Shown here: piece by piece, positions 32,040 to 41,096 of the stretch | Position numbering within the stretch: the first letter of the stretch is position 1 | Layout: each line of letters opens with the position of its first letter | NCBI GenBank assembly: GCA_964475955.1 | Contig: CAYYZY010000026.1 | Coordinates: forward strand, 1-56,522 | Direction of reading: 5' to 3' | DNA: 56,522 nt | Source of the DNA: DATKZH01 sp964475955 | GTDB lineage: Bacteria > Planctomycetota > Planctomycetia > Pirellulales > Thermoguttaceae | Translations under genes and position numbers: made by a program | The notes under the pieces: generated by a model | Told to the model about the DNA's origin: nothing | What the model saw: only the letters and a program-made list of their open reading frames with translations | Database searches by the model: none

Positions 32040-35000
32040 GGCCCCTCCCCGAATCGCGGCTGTCGTCTTCGGGCGCGTTGTCTTTGGGCGCGTCGGCGTC
32101 GGGCCCGGCGTCGGAGGCAAACGGGCTCTGAGGCGGCTCGGGGGCCGCAGATTCGTCGCCGACGACCTCGGCGTCGGCCGGCTTTTCCCCGCCGGGAGGG
32201 GCCGCCGGCCTCGGTGGCACGCCCGTCGCGCGCGAGGACGCGCGCCCGCCGCCCGCGCCGGAGGCGGACGGCCCGCGCCGCTTTTCCGCGACTCGCGACG
32301 GCAGCGCCAAGCCGGCGCGCCGGATGAACAGCACCCAGACCACGAGCCAGAGCGCAACGACCCCGGCGATCCCGAGGCGCGCCGCCAGCAGCCAACTGTT
32401 GACCACCGACGGCGTGAACAGGCCGACGAACAGAACGGCGAACACCGCGGCGAGGATCGCGAAGACCTTCGTCTCCAGCGAAAACCACACCAGCGCGAGC
32501 CCGACCGCCAGGACGGCCAAGCTGGCCACGAGCGTCATCGTGGGGATGTGCCAGTAGGCGGTCTCCAGCTCGCCCGGCTCGGTCAGGCTGCTGAACAGGT
32601 AGGTCGTCCCGCCGACCTGGAAGTCGAACGACGAGTTGTCTTGCGGGAACCAACTATCGGGGTTGTCCGCTGCGTGCGTGATCTTGCGCGAATCCCACAG
32701 GCCGACGCCGATGTGGCTGACGAATCCTTCGGGGATGCCCACCAAACGGTAGTCCTTCGGCACCCACACCCGCACGTAGACCTGCTGGAACTTCACGCCT
32801 TTGGCGAACCGGGGAAGGGGTAGGCTCAGGACGCCGTTGACCTGGAGCTGTTCTTGCGGGAGCGGTGTCTCGAAGACCATGCCAATCTGGAACGGCTCGT
32901 CGGCGTCGCCCGAGCGTGCCACGTTGATGAAATAGGTTCTGTCCTCGGGGGCGCTGCCCGGTGCGGCGGGCGCCTTTTCCGGCGCCAGGGTCTGCCCGGC
33001 CACGGCCATGCCCAGGATGCGGGGATTGCGGAGCGTCACCGCCAAGCGCTGGCGCTCGCTCGAATTGAGGTCGTATCGGGCGCGCATCGTCATCGGGCCG
33101 TCTTCGGTGACGACCACCTCGACGTACGCGCGGCGCACGACCGTCTCGACCACCTCCTGAAGCTCGTGCTTGGTCACACTCAGCGCGAGCCGCGCCGGGT
33201 GCCGGTAATAGCGGTACGTCAGGTACGGCTGGGTGGCCGCGATCGGCTGCGAGAGCTCGCGGGGATCGATCTCCTCCAGGCCGGTCGGCTCGGCCTCGAT
33301 CGACAGCGCGCGGTCCTTCTGGATGGCGATCTCGCCGGCTTCGCGGTCCACGTCGAGCGCCCGGATCGGCGTCAGCTCGAACTGCGTTCCCCCTTCCGGG
33401 ATGGTGAGTTGCCGGTCGTAGATGGCGGTGAAGGTGCGCTCGCCGACCGCTTCGGAATGGAGCACGACGGTCCACTCCACCGTGCCGTCGTCGTTCGGCT
33501 CGTCGGCCCTGCGCCGTTCCTTGATGCCCTCGCCCTCCACCTGGAGGCGGTCCGACACCTCGGCCGGCACCGCGATGCGGAACGTGTCGGTCCCGGCGAA
33601 CTGGATTTGGTAGCCGAGCGTCGCGGTCACCTGGACCACGTCTTCCTTGACGTGGGCGGCCGTGCCGACGACGACCTCCGTGCGCCGCGGCCGCTCGGTG
33701 ATCGTCTGCACGATCTCCACCGGCCGCGTGACGAACGAAAACGCCGCCGCCAGCGCCGAGCCCTCCGGGACCTCCGGCTGGAAGCCCTTCGACGCCAGTT
33801 CCGCGGGCGTGGCGGCCCGGGCGGCCCGAAGCTGCGACGCGTCGGTCTTCACTTCCAGCGATTCCGGGGCGATCACCGCCACCAGGCCCTGTTCGCGCGT
33901 GGCGCCGAGCGGCTCGATAAGCGGCAGCGCCAGCTCGCCGGCCGGCTTGTCGCGCACCTGGCTGGCCGTGACCGCAACCGCGAGCTCGCCGAGCAGCTTC
34001 TGGGTGAAATAGACCGTCAGCGTCTGGGCGTCGTCGGCCGGCGCGACCTCGAAACGCTCCATCGAGTCGGTGCGAACTTCGTCGACCTGGAACCCGGCCG
34101 GCAGGCGAAAGGAGAGCGAAAAGACCCCCGACCGCGACACCCGATAGCGAAACTCGCCGCGCGCGGTCAGCCGCGTCTTGTCGAGCAGGATCGCGAGGTG
34201 GCTGTCGACGACGACGCGCGGCTCCCGTTCCGACGCGGTCACCGACAGCTTGTGGTCCGGCGTGAAGAACTTGTAGAACGTGGCGCCCGGCTTGCGCAAC
34301 GATTCCGGGGCCTCGGCCGCGTCGACCCGCGTGATCGATTCGCGGTCCACGATCTCCAGCGCCACGTCTTCGGAACTGCGAACCGCCAGCACCCCGCTCT
34401 CCCGGGCGACGCCGACCGCGCGCACGTGCCCCACCCGAAACGCCTCCTCGGCGATCGGCGTCTCCGCGTGCAGCTCCAGCCGGGTCTTCCCCGCGGCCGG
34501 GGCGTGCAACCGCACCTTCACGCGCTGGCGGTCGTCGACCGTTTCGGTCTGCCAGTCGCGCAAGCCCGGCGCCTGGACGTCGAGCAGGCGGTGGTCGCCC
34601 GGCACTTCGACCACCAACTCTTCGAGCGAACCGCGGAGGATCTGATACTCGAAGACGGCGTGCGTGTGGACGACGCCCTCGCCCACGTCGACGGCGATCG
34701 CGTCGGTCACGCTGGCCAGCCCCGCCGCCTGGTCGGTGCCGCCCGACTTGGGCTGCCAACTGACCGTGAACTGGTCGGTCGACCCAAGGACCGCGCGCAC
34801 GCGCGTGGGGCCCTCCGCGCCGGACCGCAGCTCGCAAGTCCGACGCGGCGTGACCTGAACCGCCAGGTCGTCCTCCGGGATCTCCAGCTCCAGGCTGCTC
34901 GCGCCCGCGGCCGGGCACGGCACCGTGAAGCTCCGGCCCTCGGTGTCGGACTGCACGCCGATCGTCAGGCTCAGCGTAATCTCGTGTTTGCCCTTTCCCC

Positions 35001-35750
35001 GGACGAGCAATTCGTAACGCCCCTGCCCCACGCCCTGAAGCAGCACGGCGCCGTCTTCCGACCGGGCCGAACCGATCGCGGCGTCGCCGAACTCGACGGG
35101 CAGGCGCGACCACTCGTCGCTGAGCACCTCGACTGCCAAGTTCGCCTCCAGGTGCACCAACTCCCCCTTGATCGATCCCACGTAGTCGGCCTGCGTGATC
35201 ACCCCGCTGACCGGCGGCCGGATTGGCTTCTTTTCGGGCTTCGTCAACCGATCCCACATCTCGAGGAACTGCGCGTACGGGAGCACGATCGACGAATCCT
35301 CGTCCCCGAAGACGTCGCCCAGGTTCTCGAACGGCACGTAGATCACGTGCTCCTGGCGCGAGTCCGCCGGCGCGTCGGCCGGCGCGTCGGCGTGCGCGTC
35401 GGCCGGCTCGGCGCCGGGCGNNNNNNNNNNNNNNNNNNNNNNNNNNNNNNNNNNNNNNNNNNNNNNNNNNNNNNNNNNNNNNNNNNNNNNNNNNNNNNNN
35501 NNNNNNNNNNNNNNNNNNNNGCCGGCGCGTCGGCCGGCGCGTCGGCGTGCGCGTCGGCCGGCTCGGCGCCGGGCGCGTCGGCCGGCTCGGCGCCGGGCGG
35601 TTGTTCGGCGGGCGCCTTCGTGGTGGGCGGTTCTGCCGCGTCGGCTGAGTCCTCACTGGTAGGCGGCGGAGGGCCCGGGGCCTCCTGTCCCGCGAGAGAA
35701 CTGCTGAAGGCCAACACGAAGGCCAGACAGAAACCGTACGTGCGCGACAT
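32026..35750 (-). CDS. Large exported membrane-anchored protein, paralogue of the giant protein (spans an assembly gap)
   Basis: An exported protein of about 1189 residues once the gap is resolved. It opens with a signal peptide (MSRTYGFCLAFVLAFSSSLA), then a low-complexity stretch of Ala/Asp/Pro/Glu units (GAEPADAHADAPADAP) interrupted by 100 Ns. From there the frame runs unbroken to the stop: a module starting VIYVPFENLGDVFGDEDSSI that matches the starts of both halves of the giant protein, about 800 residues of beta-rich sequence, and three to four C-terminal membrane helices (MTLVASLAVLAVGLALVWFS onward). A basic, then acidic tail ends it. GGGAGG lies seven bases before the ATG. It overlaps the giant gene by 14 bases. 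The function is unknown; an envelope structural role is plausible. Confidence 0.78.
35366..35575. other. Scaffold gap flanked by an identical 55-base direct repeat
   Basis: Positions 35421-35520 are N. The 55 bases before (35366-35420) and after (35521-35575) are identical. Read on the minus strand both copies lie in the same codon phase of the large protein gene. Joining the flanks so that only one copy remains gives 3570 coding bases, exactly 1190 codons, whereas the 100-N spacing breaks the frame. The gap length is therefore not real. Confidence 0.85.
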
Positions 35751-36138
35751 GATGGCGCCTCCCAACGCGGTTTCGTAAGATAAGAGGCTCGCTCGACGAG
35801 AAAAGCCGGTCTGGCGGCGAATTCACAGGGTCTATCGGTTCCCATCGCCTGATGCGACCGTCGCCGGTCATTCTACCTCAAAGCCACCAACGCCCGCCAC
35901 TCGTTTGCGACCTCTTCTTCGATTTCTTCCCAAGGCAAACTCACCGACGGACAACGCGCGGACTGCCCCCCGAAAGAGTGCTTCGCGCTACTACTCCTCG
36001 CCCCCCTGCCGATTCGCACGACACGGTTGCCTTCGTTAGACTGAACTCGAAGCACGCGACCCTTTGGAGTCGCCGCAGAACGCGTCGCTTGCTTCCGAGA
36101 GGAATGGTTTTCTACCTGATCGCACAGCGGAGAGCAGC
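35751..36138. other. Divergent intergenic region, large-protein operon / alginate lyase gene
   Basis: A 388-base region between divergent genes. On the minus strand 35945-35873 encodes the protein-like tail SLPWEEIEEEVANEWRALVA ending in a stop, which may be a gene fragment. No clear promoter hexamers were found for either direction. Confidence 0.35.
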
Positions 36139-37335
36139 ATGAGATTCCTGCCACTCGTCTTCGCAACGGGGCTCTGCACCGGCTGGGTCGCGGCCGAGGC
36201 GTCGGCCGGCGACACACCAAGCGTGTTTCTTCTCGACGGAGGCCATCTGGCCGAAATGCGGCGAAAGACAATCCGCCGCCCAGACGACTTCGAGGCCGCG
36301 CTCGGGGCGATCCGAGGCGAGGCCGACCGGGCGCTCGGCGAGGGACCCTGGTCGGTGATGGACAAGAAGCACGTACCGCCGAGCGGCGACAAGCACGACT
36401 ACTACAGCGTCGGGCCCTACTGGTGGCCCGATCCCTCCAAGCCGGACGGCCTGCCCTACATCCGGCGCGACGGTGAAGTGAACCCCGAGCGGAACGAGTA
36501 CGACAACGTGGGGTTGGCGAGAACCGTCTCCGCGGTGCGCGACCTGGCAACGGCCTCGTATTTCACGAAAGAGCCGAAATACGCCGATCGTGCGGCGGTG
36601 CTCTTGCGCACCTGGTTCCTCGATCCGGCCACGAAGATGAACCCTCACCTGGAATACGGGCAGGCGATCCCGGGGCGCACCGAGGGGCGCGGCATCGGCA
36701 TCATCGACACGGCGCGGTTGATTCACCTTGTCGACGCAGTCGGTTTGCTCCAGCCCTCACCGGCCTGGACGGAATCGGACCGGCGCGGGTTGCAGGCGTG
36801 GTTCCGGGCGTACCTTGAGTGGCTCCGGACGTCGACGCACGGGAAGGCCGAGGCCCGCACGAAGAACAACCACGCGGTCTGGTACGACGCGCAGGTCGCC
36901 AGCTTCGCCCTGTTCGTGGACGACGAGCAACTCGCCCGCGACGTGCTCCGGCAGGTCGGCCCCCGGCGGATCGCCACGCAGATCGAGCCGGACGGGCGCA
37001 TGCCGTACGAGCTGGCACGAACCAAGAGCTTCAGCTACACCCACATGAACCTACGCGGGTTTCTGCACCTGTCCCGACTGGGCGAGCACGTCGACGTCGA
37101 CCTGTGGGGCTACGAGACGGCGGACGGGCGGAGCCTCGAGGCGGCCCTCGACTGGCTCGAGCCGTTTGTCGCCGGCCGGAAGGACTGGCGGTGGGAGCAG
37201 ATCTCCCGGTTCGAGCCGTCGCGTGCCACGCGCCTGTACCGCCGGGCCGCCGGGCGATACGGCAAGCCGGCCTACCGCAAGCTCGGCTCGAGGAAAACCG
37301 ACCCGGTCGCCGACCTATTGTGGCCGCGGCCCTGA
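36139..37335 (+). CDS. Alginate-lyase-family secreted protein
   Basis: A 398-residue secreted protein of the alginate lyase (PL5-like) alpha/alpha-barrel fold. The signal peptide is MRFLPLVFATGLCTGWVAAE up to ASA. The motif GPYWWPDPSKPDGLPYIRRD and the substrate-groove motif KNNHAVWYDAQV (Asn243, Asn244, His245) are as in this family, where the Asn/His pair neutralises and abstracts the C5 proton of uronate residues. RMPYELARTKSFSYTHMNL carries the usual Arg and Tyr. It would cleave alginate or a related uronate polymer outside the cytoplasm, but many planctomycete members are uncharacterised. The ATG at 36139 begins the signal peptide and has GGAGAG upstream. It is followed on the same strand by the HzsA-related gene. 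Confidence 0.87.
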   Translation: MRFLPLVFATGLCTGWVAAEASAGDTPSVFLLDGGHLAEMRRKTIRRPDDFEAALGAIRGEADRALGEGPWSVMDKKHVPPSGDKHDYYSVGPYWWPDPSKPDGLPYIRRDGEVNPERNEYDNVGLARTVSAVRDLATASYFTKEPKYADRAAVLLRTWFLDPATKMNPHLEYGQAIPGRTEGRGIGIIDTARLIHLVDAVGLLQPSPAWTESDRRGLQAWFRAYLEWLRTSTHGKAEARTKNNHAVWYDAQVASFALFVDDEQLARDVLRQVGPRRIATQIEPDGRMPYELARTKSFSYTHMNLRGFLHLSRLGEHVDVDLWGYETADGRSLEAALDWLEPFVAGRKDWRWEQISRFEPSRATRLYRRAAGRYGKPAYRKLGSRKTDPVADLLWPRP

Positions 37336-37380
37336 GCAGCCCGACGACGCTCCGGCGGCTCCGGCAAAGCGGACCGCGCG

Positions 37381-37409
37381 TTGCCGACCGGCCTGGAAGG
37401 CGGTATCCT
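37381..37409 (+). promoter_or_regulatory. Candidate promoter of the HzsA-related gene
   Basis: TTGCCG (37381-37386), a 17-base spacer and TATCCT (37404-37409) give a plausible sigma-70 promoter about 100 bases upstream of the gene start. The match is moderate and is not tested. Confidence 0.35.
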
Positions 37410-37512
37410 GGAGAGTTGACGCGTCGGCCGGGCGCAAGCTTACGCCGACGTTCGGGCTGCGCGTTGCGTTGTCCAGGCAAGAGACGCGGTCGAGATGGAG
37501 GCAAACAAGCGT

Positions 37513-39645
37513 ATGAAGCGTTCGTTCTGTGTGTTGTCGATCGTCTTCGCGAGCCTGGGGACCGTGCCCTTCGGTAGCGCCGCCCTCGGCGCTGAAGCTG
37601 CGGCGGAGGAGACCGGCGCGGCGGAAGTGATCTTCGCCGCGCGCCCGTTCGGCCCCGACGGCCACTACTACGCCAACTTCGGCTACTACTGCGCGGACCC
37701 GTCGGAGAAGGCCTACGCCGAAGGCGGGCAGCTCTGCCGGCTCGATCTGCGGACCGGAGAGGTAAAGGTCCTGCTCGACGACCCAACCGGCGGCGTGCGC
37801 GACCCCACCCTGCACTACGACGCCGAAAAGATCCTCTTCTCCTACCGCAAGGGCGGCACCGAGCACTACCATCTCTACGAAATCGACGTCGACGGCACGG
37901 AGCTCCGCCAGTTGACCGACGGGCCGTTCGACGACGTCGAGCCGATCTACCTCCCCAACGGCGACCTCGTCTTCTGCTCCTCCCGCGCCAACCGCTGGGT
38001 GGCCTGCTGGAAGGTGCCCGTCGCGATCCTCTACCGTTGCGACGCCGACGGGCACAACGTCCGCATGATGAGCAGCAATGCCGTCACGGAGAATACGCCC
38101 TCGGTGCTCTTGGACGGGCGCCTCCTCTACACGCGGTGGGAGTACAACGACCGGAGCCAGCTCTGCTACCACCACCTGTGGACGACTAGCCTGGACGGAA
38201 CAGGGCAAATGACCTACTTCGGCAACATGCACCCCACGGGCATGGCCTCGAACATCGCCCACCGGTCCGGCAACGTGGTGCGATACAACAACGTGCCGGG
38301 GGCCGTGGCCATGCTCGACGCCCAGCCGATCCCCGGCACCCGGAACATCGTCGCCATCTTCTCCCCCGGCCACGGACGCCGCGAGCACCAGGGCTTCGTC
38401 ACCGTGGTCGACCCACGCCGCGGTCCCGACCACCAGCCCTCGGCCCACCGCATCCATCCCGACGGCGGATGGCGCGACCCGTTCCCCGTCTCGCGCGGCC
38501 GCTTCCTCGTCGCCCGGGGACGCGAGTTGCACCTGATGGACGAAGAGGGCAACACGCGGAGGCTTTATCGCCTCACGCATTCGGACCCCAAGATGATGCT
38601 CAACGAGGCGATTCCGCTTCGCGCGCGGCGCCGGGAGCCCGCCCCCGAGAATCGCGACGATCCGGCCACGGCGACCGGCCGTCTGGTCCTTGCCGACGTC
38701 ACGCAGGGCCGCAACATGGAGGGGGTCGCTCCGGGCGAGATCAAGAAGCTGCTCGTTCTGGAACAGCTCCCCGCGCCGTTCCACAACAGCCCGGGCTTCG
38801 ACGGCATCAGCCTCTGGGGGCCCTTCACGATATCCCGCATTCTGGGCACCGTGCCGGTCGAACCCGACGGCTCCGCCTACCTGGAAGTGCCGGCCATGCG
38901 GAGCCTGTTCTTCGTGGCGCTGGATGAGAACGACCTGTCGGTCAAGAAGATGCAGAGCTTCGTCACGCTCCAGCCCGGCGAATCGACGAGCTGCGTCGGC
39001 TGCCACGAGCCGCGCACCCGCGCGCCGGCCAACCCGGGCAGGAGCGTGCTCGCGGCGCTCGGCCGGGGGCCGAGCCGGATCGCGCCGATCGAGGGCGTCC
39101 CCCAGATCGTCGATTTCCGCCGGCACGTGCAGCCGATCCTGGACGAGCATTGCGTCGAGTGCCACGGATTGGAGGATCCCGACGGCGACATCTGCCTGGC
39201 CGGCGACCGCGGCGTCCCTTCGCACGGTCGGGGCCGCGTGCTGGCCTCCTACGTGGCCCTGGTCCGGCGGTTCCAGGAAGTGGTCGACGGGCGCAACGCC
39301 CACGGCAATCGTGCGCCGCGCACCATCGGCAGCTCGGCCAGCAAGCTGATGACGCGAATCGACGGCAGCCACTACGACGTGACCGTCTCGCCGGAGGAGG
39401 CGAGGATCGTCCGGCTCTGGCTCGATTCGGGCGCGGTGGCGAACGGCACGTACGCCATCATGAGCGGCGGCACGCCGGAGGAACCCAGCCCGTTGTACGT
39501 CCGCGAGATGAAGCGGTACGGCATCCTGCCGCCCGAGGTCGACCCGGCCACCACGCCGATCGACGTTTACGCCACCGACGAAGCCTACTGGCGTTCCTTC
39601 TGGTATCGCCCGGCGGCCGACCTCGCTCGCCAAGGCCCGCGCTGA
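37513..39645 (+). CDS. HzsA-related beta-propeller protein with two c-type haem motifs
   Basis: A 710-residue secreted protein. The signal peptide (MKRSFCVLSIVFASLGTVPF ... ALGAE) precedes a seven-bladed-type propeller with TolB/PD40-like strands (DPTLHYDAEKILFSYRKGGT; EPIYLPNGDLVFCSSR). The later part has two haem-binding motifs, CVGCH (Cys494) and CVECH (Cys547), in the arrangement of proteins related to the hydrazine synthase alpha subunit. These relatives are widespread in planctomycetes that do not make hydrazine, so hydrazine synthesis is not implied; a periplasmic electron-transfer or oxidative role is more likely. The ATG at 37513 begins the signal peptide and has GGAGG 11 bases upstream; an ATG six codons earlier is possible. 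Confidence 0.85.
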   Translation: MKRSFCVLSIVFASLGTVPFGSAALGAEAAAEETGAAEVIFAARPFGPDGHYYANFGYYCADPSEKAYAEGGQLCRLDLRTGEVKVLLDDPTGGVRDPTLHYDAEKILFSYRKGGTEHYHLYEIDVDGTELRQLTDGPFDDVEPIYLPNGDLVFCSSRANRWVACWKVPVAILYRCDADGHNVRMMSSNAVTENTPSVLLDGRLLYTRWEYNDRSQLCYHHLWTTSLDGTGQMTYFGNMHPTGMASNIAHRSGNVVRYNNVPGAVAMLDAQPIPGTRNIVAIFSPGHGRREHQGFVTVVDPRRGPDHQPSAHRIHPDGGWRDPFPVSRGRFLVARGRELHLMDEEGNTRRLYRLTHSDPKMMLNEAIPLRARRREPAPENRDDPATATGRLVLADVTQGRNMEGVAPGEIKKLLVLEQLPAPFHNSPGFDGISLWGPFTISRILGTVPVEPDGSAYLEVPAMRSLFFVALDENDLSVKKMQSFVTLQPGESTSCVGCHEPRTRAPANPGRSVLAALGRGPSRIAPIEGVPQIVDFRRHVQPILDEHCVECHGLEDPDGDICLAGDRGVPSHGRGRVLASYVALVRRFQEVVDGRNAHGNRAPRTIGSSASKLMTRIDGSHYDVTVSPEEARIVRLWLDSGAVANGTYAIMSGGTPEEPSPLYVREMKRYGILPPEVDPATTPIDVYATDEAYWRSFWYRPAADLARQGPR

Positions 39646-39678
39646 TCGGCTTGGAGTGTCGGATCGCGACTCCTGGGC

Positions 39679-40755
39679 ATGTTGCGCCCCTGCTGTGGGG
39701 AAGGGGAACTCGCAAAGGCGCGGGGGCGCGAAGAAAGAGGGAGAGTCTACCTACTTCCTTGTTGGGAGACCGCGAAGTATGGTCGTCTTGTGGGTCTTCG
39801 GCCTAAGTGGTCTCTGGTTGGCCGGCATCTACGCACGCCGCGCGTGGCGGGGCTGTCGGGTCTGGCCCCTCGGAGTCGCCACGAGATCAAGGCGGCCCTG
39901 GATCACTTCCAGCGGATCACCAAGCCGGCGAAGGTCTCGAGCATCAAGGCCGAGACGGTGGGGCGGTTCGTTGCGGCCCGGCTGGCGGAGCCCGGCAAGA
40001 AGCCCGACTCGACCGTGGCCCCGGCGACCGTCAACAAGGACCTGCGGCACCTCAAGGCGGCGTTGAAGCACGCCCACGACCGGGACCTACTGCCGAAGAT
40101 GCCGCGAATCAAGATGGTCCGGGAGGCCCAGAAGGTCAAGGGGTACGTGACGCCGGAGGACTTCGCCACGATCTACACGACGGCTTGCCCCCTCGCGGAG
40201 AAGCCGCAGAGCCGCGGCCAGAACTACACGCCCTGCGAATGGTGGCGGGCCCTGGTCGTCTTCGGCTACATGACGGGCTGGCGGATCGGGGCCATGCTCT
40301 CGCTACGCTGGGAAGACGTCGACCTGGACAAGAGGGCGGCCTTCTCCCGGGCGGCCGACAACAAGGGCAAGCGGGATACGTGGTCCCCATTGGCCCCTGT
40401 CGTGGTCGATCACCTACGGGCGTTGCAGGGCTTCCATCCGTTCGTGTTCCGGTGGGCATACGACCGGCGGACCCTGGACGTCGAATGGCACCGGATTCAG
40501 ACGGAGGCGGGGATTCAGGTACCCTGCCGGGAAGATCACGAGCACACGCCCTCATGCCACCTGTACGGGTTCCACGATCTACGGCGGGCCTGTGCAACGC
40601 TGAACGCCGAGCGGCTGTCGGCCGACGCCCTCCAAGCCCTGATGCAGCACCGATCATACCTGACCACGCAGCGATACATCAATCTCGCCCGCCAGTTGAA
40701 CCAGACGGCGGAGGCGTTGTACGTGCCGGAGGTGCTGAGGACCAAAAAGGCATGA
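39679..40755 (+). CDS. Tyrosine-type site-specific integrase, apparently truncated at the 5' end
   Basis: Convincing homology begins near codon 58 (about 39850): a core-binding domain (LAPRSRHEIKAALDHFQRIT; VNKDLRHLKAALKHAHDRDL) and a full catalytic domain. Catalytic residues are visible: Arg in TGWRIGAMLSL, the HxxR motif in HDLRRACATL, His in LMQHRSYLTTQ and Tyr in QRYINLARQ. Such enzymes integrate elements into tRNA genes. The first 55 or so codons of the open frame run through a dispersed repeat (39706-39745) and look non-coding; no start with a ribosome site is seen. The gene was probably cut at its 5' end when the element joined the chromosome. A tRNA-Lys fragment lies 46 bases past its stop. 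Confidence 0.8.
   Translation: MLRPCCGEGELAKARGREERGRVYLLPCWETAKYGRLVGLRPKWSLVGRHLRTPRVAGLSGLAPRSRHEIKAALDHFQRITKPAKVSSIKAETVGRFVAARLAEPGKKPDSTVAPATVNKDLRHLKAALKHAHDRDLLPKMPRIKMVREAQKVKGYVTPEDFATIYTTACPLAEKPQSRGQNYTPCEWWRALVVFGYMTGWRIGAMLSLRWEDVDLDKRAAFSRAADNKGKRDTWSPLAPVVVDHLRALQGFHPFVFRWAYDRRTLDVEWHRIQTEAGIQVPCREDHEHTPSCHLYGFHDLRRACATLNAERLSADALQALMQHRSYLTTQRYINLARQLNQTAEALYVPEVLRTKKA
39706..39745. repeat. GCAAAGGCGC-type dispersed repeat
   Basis: Reads CTCGCAAAGGCGCGGGGGCG then CGAAGAAAGAGGGAG. It is related to the GCGGAGGCGC repeat at 23632-23660 and to short repeats common in intergenic DNA. It marks where chromosomal intergenic sequence still continues, upstream of the integrase homology. 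Confidence 0.45.
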
Positions 40756-41096
40756 GTGGTAGGTTTTTTGGTAGGTCGGGCCGGGCCCGTCGACATAAGT
40801 CAGTGAGGCTGAAGGGACTTGAACCCTTGACCTACGGATTAAAAGTGCTATGAAGCAGACGACCTTGCATTTGGTTAGGCTCCGTCTGCCGAAAATCAAA
40901 GGGTTTGCGAGAATCGTCACATGACGTGTATGGTAGCAGAAACGCGAAAAGTGGGTACAGTTCTCGGGAGTGTACCCAGTTCGCATACTCGCCGGGTTGC
41001 GGTTGATCCCCGCACGAGCCGGCTGACCGCTCGTGGTTCTCCCACCAGTATTCCGAGCGACAGCCGGCCGGTTCGGTCCATCAGGCAGGTGGAATC
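40756..41096 (+). promoter_or_regulatory. Intergenic region with promoter and hairpins upstream of the 41097 gene
   Basis: Beyond the tRNA fragment this 341-base stretch has a possible promoter, TTGCGA (40905-40910), 18 bases, TATGGT (40929-40934). It is followed by two hairpins: TGGGTACA/TGTACCCA (40952-40978) and CACGAGC/GCTCGTG (41013-41035). They could be leader structures of the 41097 gene or integrase arm sites. Confidence 0.35.
40802..40848 (-). other. 3' fragment of a tRNA-Lys(UUU) gene, candidate attachment site
   Basis: On the minus strand the sequence reads an anticodon loop CTTTTAA with anticodon TTT, the stretch TCCGTAGGTC, and a perfect T arm (AAGGG, loop TTCAAGT, CCCTT). The 5' half of a tRNA is absent: bases upstream of the loop do not pair with the anticodon stem. 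A 3' tRNA fragment beside an integrase is the usual mark of an att site. The 3' end points toward the integrase. Confidence 0.6.

Noticed and set aside
23670..32357. Start of the giant gene at 32357
   Set aside because: The extra N-terminal codons overlap the upstream gene and read as Arg/Pro-rich noise; the ATG at 32039 has a strong ribosome site and begins a signal peptide.
35366..35580. CRISPR-like or tandem repeat array at the gap
   Set aside because: The repeats are in-frame Ala/Asp/Pro codons of the large protein, without unique spacers; no cas genes are present.
32854..35778. 974-codon plus-strand open frame across the N gap
   Set aside because: Antisense to the large exported protein and interrupted by Ns; no recognisable domain.
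37513..39645. True hydrazine synthase alpha subunit (anammox)
   Set aside because: HzsA-related proteins are widespread in planctomycetes without anammox, and no hzsB or hzsC genes are nearby.
40802..40848. Complete tRNA-Lys gene
   Set aside because: The anticodon stem cannot form and there is no D arm or 5' acceptor strand, so only a 3' fragment is present.
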